Part shown: positions 51,460-60,794 of the stretch, one piece after another | Position numbering within the stretch: position 1 is the stretch's first letter | How the letters are laid out: each line of letters opens with the position of its first letter | Source: Pedobacter roseus | GTDB taxonomy: Bacteria > Bacteroidota > Bacteroidia > Sphingobacteriales > Sphingobacteriaceae | Length of the DNA stretch: 64,000 nt | NCBI RefSeq assembly: GCF_014395225.1 | Contig: NZ_CP060723.1 | Location: 5,022,001-5,086,000 of the forward strand | Reading direction: 5' to 3' | Notes under the pieces: generated by a model | What the model was told of the DNA's origin: nothing | Database searches by the model: none | The model's input: the letters and a program-made list of their open reading frames with translations, nothing else | Translations under genes and position numbers: made by a program

Positions 51460-53664
51460 ATGTTTAAACTAAACTATAGACCATCGATTCCTATATACCG
51501 CCAGTTGGAAACAAAAGATTGCGGACCAACCTGCCTTCGCATGGTATTACGCTATTACGGCAAATCATATACCTTAAATACCATCAGACAGGCCTGCAGG
51601 GTTAACCGAGACGGAAGTACATTTTTAGGACTTAAAGTAGCAGCAGAAAAGTTCGGCATGAATGCAATATGCGTAAAACTGCATTATACCGACCTTATTA
51701 ATGCTGATATCTGGCCTGCCATCATCCATTGGAAAACCAACCACTTTGTGGTGCTGAAAAAACTGACCAAAGATGAGGCTGTGATTATCGATCCGGCACA
51801 GGGAAAGGTAAAAATAAGCAGAGCTGACTTTCTGGAGCATTGGAATGCCGTAGAAGAAAAAGGATATGCCCTTATTTTAGAACCTGATGCAGATCTGGAA
51901 CAGTTGAATCAGGAAGAGCAGGAAGCACAGACCAATGTAAGTTTCTGGAAGCTTTTGGGTTATCTGAAAAAGCACAAATCGTTGATTTTACAGCTTTTGA
52001 TAGGTTTAGTGGCCAGCTCGATCCTGGAACTGAGTTTACCTTTTTTAAGCAAGTTGCTTATTGATAGGGGGATAAAACTCAAAGAAGTAAACCTGATTTA
52101 TCTGGTACTTATTGGGCAGGTAGTGGTTTTTGCATCCAAATCTTTTATCGAATTTGTAAGATCGTGGATTTTATTATTCGTGAGTGTAAGGGTAAACCTC
52201 AATATTTTGGTCAGCTTTTTTATCAAGCTACTTAACCTGCCATTATCTTTCTTCGAAACCCGTAAACAGGGTGATGTGATGCAGCGGGTTAACGACCATA
52301 CGAGGATAGAAAACTTTTTAACCAGCAATACTTTAACTACTGTATTTTCTTGCTTCAATATCTGTGTATTAAGCATTATTCTATTCCATTTCAGTAGTAT
52401 ATTATTCCTGATTTTTGCAGGTAGCAGCATTTTATATGTAGGCTGGGTATTTCTGTTTTTTAATAAACGCCGGCAAATCGATCAAAAAAGATTTGAGGTA
52501 AACTCTTCGGTACAAAGTAAGATTGTTCAGCTGATAGAGGGGTTTCAGGACATTAAGATCAGTAATTCTGCCGACCAGAAAAGATGGGAATGGGAATCGC
52601 TGATTGTAAAAGAGTTTAAGGTAAGGGTTAAAGGGCTTACCTATAACCAATATCAACAGGCCGGTTCATTGGTAATTACCGAAATGAGGAACATCGGGAT
52701 TACTTTTGTGGCTGCATTTATGACCCTTAGGGGAGAAATCAGTCTGGGAAGTCTTTTCGCCATCCAGTTTATTGTAGGTCAATTGATTGCACCAATAGAA
52801 TCATTGATTTTCTTTCTACAATCGTATCAGGATACCAAAATGAGCCTGGAACGATTAAATGAGATACATGAGATTCAGGATGAGCAGCCAGAAACGGGAA
52901 AATATGTAGAAATAGATCATTTAATTGGCGATATTTCCATTCAGAATCTGCAGTTCAGCTATCCTGGGTTTGAAAATAAGGCCGTTTTTAATAGCTTGAG
53001 TCTGGTCATTCCCAAAGGGAAAATTACAGCCATAGTGGGTTTGAGTGGAAGCGGCAAAACCACCTTGCTAAAACTCTTGCTTAAATTGTACGATCCAACT
53101 GGCGGTACCATTCATATTGGCAACGAAAAACTGGATGATATAGATGTTGGCCAATGGCGTAACCTCTGTGGAACGGTTTTACAGGATGGGTTTATTTTTT
53201 CAGATACCATTGCTAAAAATATTGCACTCGGCTTTGAGCAGATAAACGAAGGCCGTTTGCATGATGCCATTAAAATGGCCAACATTGGTGATTTTGTTTA
53301 CAACCTTCCAAAAGGTGTTGAAACCGAAATTGGAATTGGTGCAAATGGCATATCGCAAGGTCAACGGCAACGGCTATTAATTGCCCGTGCAGTTTATAAA
53401 AACCCTGAACTTTTGCTTTTTGATGAAGCTACAAATGCGCTCGATTCTAATAATGAGCAGGCCATCATGAACAACCTGAGGGATTTCTTCGATAACCGGA
53501 CGGTAGTTATTGTTGCGCACAGGTTAAGCACCATTAAAAATGCCGACCAGATATTTGTAATGGAATATGGCAGGATATTGGAATCGGGAAACCACGAAAC
53601 GCTAATGAACAATAAAGGGGCTTATTTCAATTTAATTAATAATCAACTCGAGAAAATAAAATAA
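51460..53664 (+). CDS. lanT: Peptidase-containing ABC transporter (C39), bacteriocin exporter
   Basis: The 734-aa protein has an N-terminal C39 peptidase (QLETKDCGPTCLRMVL with Cys21; HWKTNHFVVL with His95; IIDPAQGK with the Asp), which cuts after Gly-Gly, then six membrane helices (e.g. LILQLLIGLVASSILELSL, VNLIYLVLIGQVVVFAS, LFLIFAGSSILYVGWVFLFF), and an ABC ATPase (Walker A GLSGSGKTT at about 528-536; signature ISQGQRQR; Walker B LLLFDEA). It should remove leaders and export the mature peptides across the inner membrane. An HlyD-type adaptor is normally needed; only a 57-aa fragment follows. Confidence 0.95.
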   Translation: MFKLNYRPSIPIYRQLETKDCGPTCLRMVLRYYGKSYTLNTIRQACRVNRDGSTFLGLKVAAEKFGMNAICVKLHYTDLINADIWPAIIHWKTNHFVVLKKLTKDEAVIIDPAQGKVKISRADFLEHWNAVEEKGYALILEPDADLEQLNQEEQEAQTNVSFWKLLGYLKKHKSLILQLLIGLVASSILELSLPFLSKLLIDRGIKLKEVNLIYLVLIGQVVVFASKSFIEFVRSWILLFVSVRVNLNILVSFFIKLLNLPLSFFETRKQGDVMQRVNDHTRIENFLTSNTLTTVFSCFNICVLSIILFHFSSILFLIFAGSSILYVGWVFLFFNKRRQIDQKRFEVNSSVQSKIVQLIEGFQDIKISNSADQKRWEWESLIVKEFKVRVKGLTYNQYQQAGSLVITEMRNIGITFVAAFMTLRGEISLGSLFAIQFIVGQLIAPIESLIFFLQSYQDTKMSLERLNEIHEIQDEQPETGKYVEIDHLIGDISIQNLQFSYPGFENKAVFNSLSLVIPKGKITAIVGLSGSGKTTLLKLLLKLYDPTGGTIHIGNEKLDDIDVGQWRNLCGTVLQDGFIFSDTIAKNIALGFEQINEGRLHDAIKMANIGDFVYNLPKGVETEIGIGANGISQGQRQRLLIARAVYKNPELLLFDEATNALDSNNEQAIMNNLRDFFDNRTVVIVAHRLSTIKNADQIFVMEYGRILESGNHETLMNNKGAYFNLINNQLEKIK

Positions 53665-53665
53665 T

Positions 53666-53839
53666 ATGGAAATTCAAGATAAAATGAGCGCAGATATCAG
53701 GCATATCCTCAACAAAAAGCCCAAAGGCATTGTCCGTTTTGGTTCAGGGATTATGTTGGCAATAATTATTGTTTCAATCCTGACTTATTTTTTTAAAGAA
53801 GATATTAAAATATTAAGCATCTTTAACTATTTCGTATAA
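53666..53839 (+). CDS. 57-aa single-span protein resembling the HlyD N-terminus
   Basis: ATG at 53666, 1 bp after the exporter stop, opens MEIQDKMSADIRHILNKKPK, then GIVRFGSGIMLAIIIVSILT as a membrane helix and YFFKEDIKI. This pattern (…I…KPPxxIVRxG + helix + YxD) is like the anchor of Bacteroidota HlyD-family adaptors that accompany such exporters, but the periplasmic part is absent. It is either a truncated adaptor gene or a small exporter subunit. The stop lies inside the hairpin at 53822. Confidence 0.5.
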   Translation: MEIQDKMSADIRHILNKKPKGIVRFGSGIMLAIIIVSILTYFFKEDIKILSIFNYFV

Positions 53840-53853
53840 CCGAAATAGTTAAA
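53822..53853. terminator. Perfect 13-bp hairpin at the end of the exporter genes
   Basis: TTTAACTATTTCG (53822-53834) pairs perfectly with CGAAATAGTTAAA (53841-53853) around TATAAC. No long U-tract follows. It covers the stop codon of the 57-aa gene. Confidence 0.55.
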
Positions 53854-53890
53854 GGAAGTCTTTCATTTAAAATATTCAAAATTTAATATC

Positions 53891-54259
53891 ATGCAAAAAC
53901 ATATTATTTACATTTTAATAATTACATTTTTGAGTGCTTGCTCTTACGGCACATACGAAATGAACAAAGGACCGCTTAACATAGCAACGAAAGCCAGTTA
54001 CAATGTAACCTACAAAGTATTGGCAAGCAGCAGTGCTACGGTAACTTTTACTGACGAAAGCGGAAACCAGAAAACTTTAGAAAATATTTCTGGTGAATGG
54101 GAAAAAAGCATAAATATAAAATCCGGACAAAAGGTTCAGTTTACTGTCGATTCAAAAGATAAACAGCTGGCATCTGTTCTAGTAGATCAAAAACCTATTT
54201 CTACTATTGACAAAACTAATAAGACTGCGCATTATAGCCTTAGTTTTGTATTGCCATAG
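53891..54259 (+). CDS. Small lipoprotein at the end of the lanthipeptide locus
   Basis: The 122-aa protein has a lipobox signal, ITFLSACS (Cys17), and a beta-sandwich-like domain YNVTYKVLASSSATVTFTDE ... KSINIKSGQKVQFTVDSKDKQLASVLVDQKPISTI ... HYSLSFVLP, similar in pattern to MmpS-like accessory proteins. Its place beside the exporter fits an immunity lipoprotein, which is inference only. Confidence 0.6.
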   Translation: MQKHIIYILIITFLSACSYGTYEMNKGPLNIATKASYNVTYKVLASSSATVTFTDESGNQKTLENISGEWEKSINIKSGQKVQFTVDSKDKQLASVLVDQKPISTIDKTNKTAHYSLSFVLP

Positions 54260-54319
54260 TAGAATTTTTAATCGGTTAGGCTGCTTGGCATTTTACAACA
54301 GTTTAACCGGTTTCAACAA

Positions 54320-55354
54320 TTAACCTAAGGAACCGATCAAACTATACACTTCCCCTTTGTAAACCTCTTCCAATAATTGCACTGCCATTTTGCTCCGTTG
54401 CCCGGTTTGGCAATAACACACCAGTTTTTTATTCTTTGGAATGGTTTCAAGAGAAGCTGTTAATTCATATAAGGAAATATTCATTCCACCAATGTTCCCT
54501 TCCTCGTGTTCATAATCTTCTCGTACATCGATCAGAAAAATTTCATCAGGAGATTCAGAAAGCCATTGATCTAAAGTTATTTTATCAATTTCTTTCGTAG
54601 TTTCAATTATAACCTCTTTTTTAACCATTTCCGGTTGTTTTTCTTGCGCAATTTTGAATACGAGTACCGTATTGTTCAATGCGTCGATGGTCATTAATTT
54701 TCCTGAAAGGGTTTGGCCAATGCCACAGATTAATTTAATCGCTTCGTTGGCCATATATAACCCGATTATTCCAGGCAAAATTCCTATTACTCCGCCCTCT
54801 ACACAGGTAATGTTTTCAGTTGGGGGTACAGGATAAAGATCCCGGTAATTTGGCCCTCCATGATGGTTAAATACCGCAACCTGACCTTCAAACTGTAAAA
54901 TGGAGCCGAAAATGAGTGTTTTTTCTAAACTCACACAGGTATCGTTAACCAGGTAACGGGTGGTAAAATTATCCGAACAATCGATCACCAGCTCATAATT
55001 CTGGCAAATAGCGATCGCATTATCAGCGGTAAAACGTTCGTGATAAGCAGTGAAATCCATATACGGATTAAGTAACTTGAGTTTTGTTGCAGCAGTTTTT
55101 GCTTTCGATAGACCGATATCGGTATGGTTATATAAAATCTGCCGGTGCAGGTTGCTCAGTTCTACCACATCATCATCTACAATTCCGATTGTTCCGACAC
55201 CGGCTGCGGCCAAATATTGCAATACAGGACAGCCTAATCCGCCGGCACCAATGATCAATAATTTGGCGGCTTTTAACTTTTCTTGCCCTTTTAAACCTAA
55301 TTCGGGCAAAATCATCTGCCTGTTATAGCGGCTCAGTTCTTCTTTTATTAACAT
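54320..55354 (-). CDS. thiF: ThiF/MoeB-type adenylyltransferase with rhodanese domain
   Basis: The 344-aa protein has the E1-like fold (LLIIGAGGLGCPVLQYLAAAGVGTIGIVDDDVVELSNLHRQILY; DCSDNFTTRYLVND) and a C-terminal rhodanese domain with active-site CQTGQRS. It adenylates the Gly-Gly end of ThiS and may pass sulphur to it. The paired CxxC zinc motifs of some family members are not evident. It is the last gene of the thiamine operon and overlaps thiH by 7 bp. Confidence 0.9.
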   Translation of the reverse strand: MLIKEELSRYNRQMILPELGLKGQEKLKAAKLLIIGAGGLGCPVLQYLAAAGVGTIGIVDDDVVELSNLHRQILYNHTDIGLSKAKTAATKLKLLNPYMDFTAYHERFTADNAIAICQNYELVIDCSDNFTTRYLVNDTCVSLEKTLIFGSILQFEGQVAVFNHHGGPNYRDLYPVPPTENITCVEGGVIGILPGIIGLYMANEAIKLICGIGQTLSGKLMTIDALNNTVLVFKIAQEKQPEMVKKEVIIETTKEIDKITLDQWLSESPDEIFLIDVREDYEHEEGNIGGMNISLYELTASLETIPKNKKLVCYCQTGQRSKMAVQLLEEVYKGEVYSLIGSLG

Positions 55355-56472
55355 GATTTACTGATCAAACTCATATCCCAATCTTTCCAAATCGGTTCGT
55401 AACCTTGTTTTCTAATCATCGCTGCAATTTCCTGTGCCGAACGTTCATCCGATATTTCGAACTGCTCTAAGGATTGAGGCTCTACTTCGTAACCACCCGG
55501 ATTGGTTTTAGAACCCGCACTAATGGCCGTGATCCCCAATTTAATTACCTGATTTCTGAATGCCTGCGTTTCGCGGGTAGAAATAGAGAGTTCTACTTCG
55601 CTGTTAAATAAGCGGTATGCACAAATCAGTTGGACCAATTCTTTATCATTCATCACCACTTTTGGCTCCAAACCACCACTAAAAGGGCGTAACCTTGGGA
55701 AAGAGATACTGAATTTACTCTGCCAATATTGTTTTTCAAGATAGGATAGGTGCAGGGCCGTAAAAAATGAATCAGTCCGCCAGTCTTCCAGGCCAATCAG
55801 CACACCCAATCCCATTTTATGGATGCCTGCCTGCCCCAAGCGATCGGGAGTTTCTAGACGGTATAGAAAGTTTGATTTTTTGCCTTTAGGGTGGTGTTTA
55901 CGGTAATCGTCCTGGTGATAGGTTTCCTGATAAACCAACACGGTATTCAAGCCATGCGGAATCAGGGTTTCATAATCGGCTACATCCAGCGGCTGCACTT
56001 CCATCGAAATATGGGCAAAATGCGGACTGATCAGGTCCAATACTTTTTTAAAATAATCGGTATGTACCGTTTGGTTAGCTTCACCTGTTACCAATAATAC
56101 ATGATCGTAGCCCATACCTTTAATCACGGCCACTTCCTGCATAATTTCCATCGGATTGAGCGTTCTGCGCCTTACCTTATTGTCGTAACTGAAACCACAA
56201 TAGGTACATATATTATTACACTCGTTGGAGAGGTAAAGCGGAATGTACATCTGGATCACGCGGCCAAAACGGTCTAAAGTTAAACGCTGACTGATCTGCG
56301 CCATGTCCTCAAGATAAGGCAATGCTGCGGGAGAAATCAGCGCTTTAAAATCCTCCAGATTCCGCTGTGGATTGCTCAAAGCTCTTTCAACATCATCAGC
56401 CGTTTTATCATAAATACTGGCTTTGGTATCGTCCCAATTGTAGGATTCGATTATTTCGTTAAAACTCTTCAT
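55348..56472 (-). CDS. thiH: 2-iminoacetate synthase ThiH
   Basis: The 374-aa radical SAM enzyme has the cluster motif CNNICTYCGF (CxxxCxxC), then GYDHVLLVTGEANQTV and GLGVLIGLEDWRTDSFFTALH. It cleaves tyrosine to dehydroglycine for the thiazole ring under anoxic or low-oxygen conditions. It overlaps thiG by 14 bp, fitting the ThiG-ThiH complex. Confidence 0.95.
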   Translation of the reverse strand: MKSFNEIIESYNWDDTKASIYDKTADDVERALSNPQRNLEDFKALISPAALPYLEDMAQISQRLTLDRFGRVIQMYIPLYLSNECNNICTYCGFSYDNKVRRRTLNPMEIMQEVAVIKGMGYDHVLLVTGEANQTVHTDYFKKVLDLISPHFAHISMEVQPLDVADYETLIPHGLNTVLVYQETYHQDDYRKHHPKGKKSNFLYRLETPDRLGQAGIHKMGLGVLIGLEDWRTDSFFTALHLSYLEKQYWQSKFSISFPRLRPFSGGLEPKVVMNDKELVQLICAYRLFNSEVELSISTRETQAFRNQVIKLGITAISAGSKTNPGGYEVEPQSLEQFEISDERSAQEIAAMIRKQGYEPIWKDWDMSLISKSC

Positions 56473-57229
56473 CTAAAAATGCGGTTAGTGGACTGCTTGC
56501 CGCAGCATAATGTGTTTGCGCGCCTAATTTAGATTCGAAAGCCATTCTACCAGCTTCTACAGCCATCTTAAAGGCAATGGCCATATTGGTCGGATCTTTA
56601 GCTATGGCAATGGCAGTATTCACCAAAACGGCATCGGCACCGATTTCCATGGCTTTAGCCGCATCAGATGGCGCTCCAATACCTGCATCCACAATTACCG
56701 GCACCCGGCTCTGGCTAATGATAATCTCTAAAAAATCGATCGTTCTTAATCCCTTATTACTGCCAATTGGGGAGCCTAATGGCATCACCGCTGCGGTACC
56801 CACATCTTCCAAACGTTTACATAATACCGGATCGGCATGGATATAAGGCAGCACCACAAAACCGAGTTTAACCAGTTCTTCAGTGGCTTTTAAGGTCTCA
56901 ATCGGGTCGGGCATGAGGTATTTCGGATCGGGGTGGATTTCCAGTTTGATCCAATTGGTTTCTAAGGCTTCGCGTGCCAGTTGGGCGGCAAAAACGGCTT
57001 CTTTTGCATTACGCACACCAGACGTATTGGGCAATAAATTAATATGCGGATATTTAAGGTGATGGAGGATATCGTCGTCTTTTCCTTTTAAATCTACACG
57101 TTTAAGCGCTACGGTAACTAGTTCGGAGGCCGAGGCGATTAAGGCGCTTTCCATTTCTTTTGCTGAACTGAATTTGCCGGTTCCGGTAAAAAGGCGGGAG
57201 CTAAAGGTTTGATCTGCTATGGTTAACAT
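56459..57229 (-). CDS. thiG: Thiazole synthase ThiG
   Basis: The 256-aa TIM-barrel enzyme has FSSRLFTGTGKFSSAKEM, LLPNTSGVRNAKEAV, KLEIHPDPKYLMPDPIETL, MPLGSPIGSNKGL, VIVDAGIGAPSDAAKAMEIGADAVLVNTAIA. The imine-forming Lys lies in the conserved WIKLEI region. It condenses DXP, dehydroglycine and ThiS thiocarboxylate into the thiazole phosphate. Confidence 0.95.
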   Translation of the reverse strand: MLTIADQTFSSRLFTGTGKFSSAKEMESALIASASELVTVALKRVDLKGKDDDILHHLKYPHINLLPNTSGVRNAKEAVFAAQLAREALETNWIKLEIHPDPKYLMPDPIETLKATEELVKLGFVVLPYIHADPVLCKRLEDVGTAAVMPLGSPIGSNKGLRTIDFLEIIISQSRVPVIVDAGIGAPSDAAKAMEIGADAVLVNTAIAIAKDPTNMAIAFKMAVEAGRMAFESKLGAQTHYAAASSPLTAFLDEEF

Positions 57230-57240
57230 ATCTTTAATTT

Positions 57241-57876
57241 TTAAATCGAATGAATACTGAATTTACTGCTGATTTCTTCAAGAACCGCAGCCGTTTGTGT
57301 TTGGTTGGTGAGCGCTGCCGAGATGGCAATTCCGTAAATTCCGGTTTCGAGTATAGCCGGAATATCTGCTGCTTCAATGCCGCCAATGGCGATAATGGGA
57401 ATACTTATTCCTGCTTTCCTCACTTTTTCCATTAACTTCTGGTAACCTTCCAAACCCACAATCGGACTCAGGTTTTCTTTTGTACGGGTAAACCTGAATG
57501 GGCCCAAACCGATATAATCGGCTCCTTCAGCTACCCTTTGCCGGATATGTTCGAAAGTATTTGCGGTACCTCCGATGATCTGGTGTTTGCCGATAATTTT
57601 TCTGGCTTCCAGAACAGGCATATCCTGCAGCCCCAAATGCACGCCATAACTATTTACGGCTTTGGCCAGGTGCGGATAATCGTTTATAATGAGTTTGGCA
57701 CCATAACTTTCGCATAAGGCCTGCGCAGCTTTTGCAAAAGGCAGGATTTCGGCTTCGGCCTGGTTTTTTATGCGGAGCTGGATCCACTTTCCACCGGCCT
57801 CTAGCACCTGCTTAATGGCGTCGATATGCGTACCTGTTTTAGGGGCTTGCGAGATATATTGTAAGGGCTGAATCAT
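57241..57876 (-). CDS. thiE: Thiamine-phosphate synthase ThiE
   Basis: I start at ATG 57876 (MIQPLQYISQ), two bases after the upstream stop; the frame is open to 57912 but that would overlap. The 211-aa product has GGKWIQLRIKNQ, LIINDYPHLAKAVNSYGVHLGLQDMP, IGGTANTFEHIRQRVAEGADYIGLGPFRFTRTK, IIAIGGIEAADI. It joins HMP-PP and thiazole phosphate. Confidence 0.9.
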   Translation of the reverse strand: MIQPLQYISQAPKTGTHIDAIKQVLEAGGKWIQLRIKNQAEAEILPFAKAAQALCESYGAKLIINDYPHLAKAVNSYGVHLGLQDMPVLEARKIIGKHQIIGGTANTFEHIRQRVAEGADYIGLGPFRFTRTKENLSPIVGLEGYQKLMEKVRKAGISIPIIAIGGIEAADIPAILETGIYGIAISAALTNQTQTAAVLEEISSKFSIHSI

Positions 57877-57878
57877 GG

Positions 57879-58487
57879 TTATATTGTTAAATTTTGAGCA
57901 TAAGCAAGGCATTTTGCATGTGCTTTTTTAAAAGTAGTTACAGACTGGGAAGGATCATTCCAGATGCTACCCAATAGTGCAACGCCATCGAAATTCATTG
58001 CTTTAACCTGGTCGATTTCGGTTAAACTGATACCGCCAAGGGCAATGATTTTCGGGGCGGCTTGTTTTTTCTCCAAACGGAAATCTGACGGAATTACGCC
58101 CTGATAACCAGGCTTAGACAGGCTATTGTACACCGGACCAAAGAAACTGTAATCGTATTGCCCAATCTGTTCCATATCAGCCAAATGATGGATGGAAGTG
58201 CTGTAGGTCTTATTTTCTGGCAGTTTCCCATTATTCCTTTCCTTCCTGAAATTTTCGGTGTGGTGGATCCGATGGATATTGTAATCGTTAGCCAGCGAAT
58301 GGAAATGATGCAGAGCAATACGCGGATGATACTCAGGCAAAATGCCGTCAATAATTTTCTGGTATGCTACCTTATCAACATTTTCTTTGCGCAGGTGAAA
58401 AACCTGTAAACCAGCTTCGAAAAGCTGGTTGATCAGGTTACTTTCTTCTTTAAAAACCGTTGGCTTTGCTATTACAATCAGTTCCAT
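57879..58487 (-). CDS. Thiamine-phosphate synthase-like/TenI-like protein
   Basis: The 202-aa protein is a second, shorter ThiE-fold protein: VFHLRKENVD, RIALHHFHSLANDYNIHRIHHTEN, SIHHLADMEQIGQYDYSFFGPVYNSLSKPGYQ, IIALGGISLTEIDQVKAMNFDGVALLGSIW. The pyrophosphate-binding Arg/Lys set of true ThiE is only partly kept, and the DYP motif is replaced by a His-rich segment, which suggests TenI-type thiazole tautomerase activity. It lies between thiC and thiE. Confidence 0.8.
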   Translation of the reverse strand: MELIVIAKPTVFKEESNLINQLFEAGLQVFHLRKENVDKVAYQKIIDGILPEYHPRIALHHFHSLANDYNIHRIHHTENFRKERNNGKLPENKTYSTSIHHLADMEQIGQYDYSFFGPVYNSLSKPGYQGVIPSDFRLEKKQAAPKIIALGGISLTEIDQVKAMNFDGVALLGSIWNDPSQSVTTFKKAHAKCLAYAQNLTI

Positions 58488-58493
58488 AACTGG

Positions 58494-60377
58494 CTAAGAA
58501 TAAATTTCGCTTCCTTTTTCGGTAAACTCTTTCGATTTTTCCTCCATGCCTTTGGCTAAAGCCTCATCTGCAGCTACACCTTGTTTTGCAGCATACTCGC
58601 GCACATCCTGTGTAATTTTCATCGAGCAGAAATTTGGCCCGCACATCGAACAGAAATGCGCAATCTTGGCACCTTCTGCAGGCAGGGTTTCATCATGAAA
58701 TTCTTTTGCCGTATCCGGATCGAGCGATAAATTAAACTGGTCTTCCCACCTAAATTCGAACCTCGCTTTACTCAAAGCATTATCGCGGTATTGCGCGCCT
58801 GGGTGACCTTTAGCCAGATCGGCGGCATGTGCGGCAATTTTATAGGTAATTACACCATCTTTCACATCTTTTTTATTCGGTAAACCCAAATGTTCTTTTG
58901 GAGTAACATAACACAGCATGGCCGTTCCAAACCAACCGATCATAGCCGCACCAATGGCCGAGGTAATGTGATCATAACCCGGCGCAATGTCAGTAGTCAG
59001 GGGTCCTAAAGTGTAAAAAGGAGCTTCCGAACAATGTTCAAGCTGCTTCTCCATATTGGCTTTGATGAGGTGCATTGGCACGTGACCAGGTCCTTCGATA
59101 ATGGTCTGTACATCATGTTTCCAGGCAATTTTGGTCAGTTCGCCCAAGGTTTCAAGCTCCGAAAACTGCGCGGCATCGTTGGCATCGGCAATACAGCCAG
59201 GCCTTAAACCATCACCTAAAGAAAAAGCCACATCGTAAGCTTTCATGATCTCACAGATTTCCTCAAAATGGGTATAAAGGAAGTTTTCCTTATGATGGGC
59301 AAGGCACCATTTAGCCATAATCGATCCGCCACGCGAAACAATTCCGGTAATTCTTTTAGCGGTTAATGGCACATAACGGAGCAGTACCCCCGCATGGATT
59401 GTAAAATAATCTACACCTTGCTCAGCCTGCTCTATCAGTGTATCGCGGAAGATTTCCCAGGTCAGGTCTTCGGCTTTGCCATTTACTTTCTCCAAAGCCT
59501 GATAAATCGGAACGGTACCGATGGGTACTGGTGAATTGCGGATAATCCATTCGCGGGTTTCGTGAATGTTTTTTCCCGTAGAAAGGTCCATAATGGTATC
59601 TGCACCCCAACGGCAGGCCCAAACAGCTTTTTCTACTTCTTCTTCGATGGTAGAGGTAACCGCGGAATTACCAATATTGGCATTGATTTTCACCAGGAAA
59701 TTACGGCCGATAATCATCGGTTCGAGTTCAGGGTGGTTAATGTTGCAAGGGATTACCGCACGTCCGGCGGCCACTTCATCCCGTACAAATTCTGGCGTAA
59801 TGTATCCCCTTGGAGTATTGGCACCAAAACTATTACCCTGATGCTGGTGATTCATTACCTCGTGCTGATCGCCCAATTGAGCATTTAACAGTTCGATCTG
59901 CTGGTTTTCCCTGATGGCAATGTATTCCATTTCGGCCGTAATGATGCCTTTTTTAGCATAATGCATCTGCGATACATTGGCACCCGGCTGGGCTTTATAA
60001 GGTTTATTGATATAATTAAAACGCAAAGCATCAAGTTTGTCATCTGCAAGGCGTTGTTGCCCGTAAGCAGAAGATAACTGATCAAGCTGCGTAACATCCT
60101 GCCTGTCTTTAATCCATTGTTCCCTTAGCCTGGGAATTCCTTTCCGTACATCAATAACCGCATTTGGGTCGGTATAAGGGCCACTGGTATCGTACACGGT
60201 TACGGGTGGATTGGGTTCGGTCAGGCCAAATCCGTTGTGAATTTTAGTTTCGGTTAAACTGATTTCGCGCATGGCCACCTGGATATCGTGGATTTTTCCA
60301 GGCACAAATATTTTGCGTGAAGCCGGAAACGGACTACGGCTGATGACTTCCTGGTTTGGTGTTTTTTCTTGTTTCAT
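58494..60377 (-). CDS. thiC: Phosphomethylpyrimidine synthase ThiC
   Basis: I start at ATG 60377 (MKQEKTPNQEVISRSPFPAS), giving 627 aa; the open frame to 60521 is repeat-derived (THSFSRSLIHSLILSF) and not coding. Conserved stretches include IPCNINHPELEPMIIGR, VKINANIGNSAV, GADTIMDLSTGKNIHETREWI, SRGGSIMAKWCL, SLGDGLRPGCIADANDAAQ, EGPGHVPMHLIKANME, APFYTLGPLTTDIAPGYDHITSAIGA, and the iron-sulphur motif CSMCGPNFCSM near the C-terminus. It turns AIR into HMP phosphate. Confidence 0.97.
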   Translation of the reverse strand: MKQEKTPNQEVISRSPFPASRKIFVPGKIHDIQVAMREISLTETKIHNGFGLTEPNPPVTVYDTSGPYTDPNAVIDVRKGIPRLREQWIKDRQDVTQLDQLSSAYGQQRLADDKLDALRFNYINKPYKAQPGANVSQMHYAKKGIITAEMEYIAIRENQQIELLNAQLGDQHEVMNHQHQGNSFGANTPRGYITPEFVRDEVAAGRAVIPCNINHPELEPMIIGRNFLVKINANIGNSAVTSTIEEEVEKAVWACRWGADTIMDLSTGKNIHETREWIIRNSPVPIGTVPIYQALEKVNGKAEDLTWEIFRDTLIEQAEQGVDYFTIHAGVLLRYVPLTAKRITGIVSRGGSIMAKWCLAHHKENFLYTHFEEICEIMKAYDVAFSLGDGLRPGCIADANDAAQFSELETLGELTKIAWKHDVQTIIEGPGHVPMHLIKANMEKQLEHCSEAPFYTLGPLTTDIAPGYDHITSAIGAAMIGWFGTAMLCYVTPKEHLGLPNKKDVKDGVITYKIAAHAADLAKGHPGAQYRDNALSKARFEFRWEDQFNLSLDPDTAKEFHDETLPAEGAKIAHFCSMCGPNFCSMKITQDVREYAAKQGVAADEALAKGMEEKSKEFTEKGSEIYS

Positions 60378-60501
60378 ATTAAGATGAATGATTGATTTAT
60401 TGAAGGAGAGAATGAGGGAATGAATGAGTGAGCGACTGAATGAATGAGTGATTGAGGGAATTGAATGTAAAGTATCTCCCATTCCATCATTCAAAATTCT
60501 C
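60378..60501 (-). other. thiS-thiC spacer with GAATGA simple repeats
   Basis: The spacer contains runs of GAATGA/TGAATGAGTG and their complements (CTCATTCAATC), so it can fold back on itself. It encodes nothing and creates the false N-terminal extension of thiC. Confidence 0.5.
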
Positions 60502-60720
60502 TCATTCAATCCTTCTATCACCCCCCTGAGTGGCTTTAATGAGTATAACCTGATCGCCTGGGTTTAATACATGCGTATCCCAAACAGATTTGGAAATGAT
60601 GGTTTGGTTAACGGCAATGGCAAGGCCATTCGTCTCGGTTGAAATGACAGCAGCAAGCATCTGTTCGATGGAACAGGCCTCGTTGAGCAGGTAGTTTTGA
60701 TTGTTGATAGTTACTTCCAT
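60502..60720 (-). CDS. thiS: Sulphur carrier ThiS, C-terminus extended by a G-run frame
   Basis: The frame gives 72 aa: MEVTINNQNYLLNEACSIEQ ... GLAIAVNQTIISKSVWDTHVLNPGDQVILIKATQGG then DRRIE. ThiS must end in Gly-Gly for adenylation. Here Gly66-Gly67 is followed by five extra residues. The codons run through six consecutive G (60526-60521 minus); one more G would give a stop right after Gly-Gly. So the base count is either a sequencing error or a real frameshift. First gene of the operon, behind the TPP riboswitch. Confidence 0.85.
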   Translation of the reverse strand: MEVTINNQNYLLNEACSIEQMLAAVISTETNGLAIAVNQTIISKSVWDTHVLNPGDQVILIKATQGGDRRIE

Positions 60721-60794
60721 ATTTTAAAAAATTGGAAAAACTATAGAGATTGCCCCAAAATGGAGATCGAAAAGACAGCAATATTAGATTGCTT

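Noticed and set aside
60378..60521. N-terminal extension of thiC
   Set aside because: It translates GAATGA simple repeats; ThiC homologues begin near the ATG at 60377.
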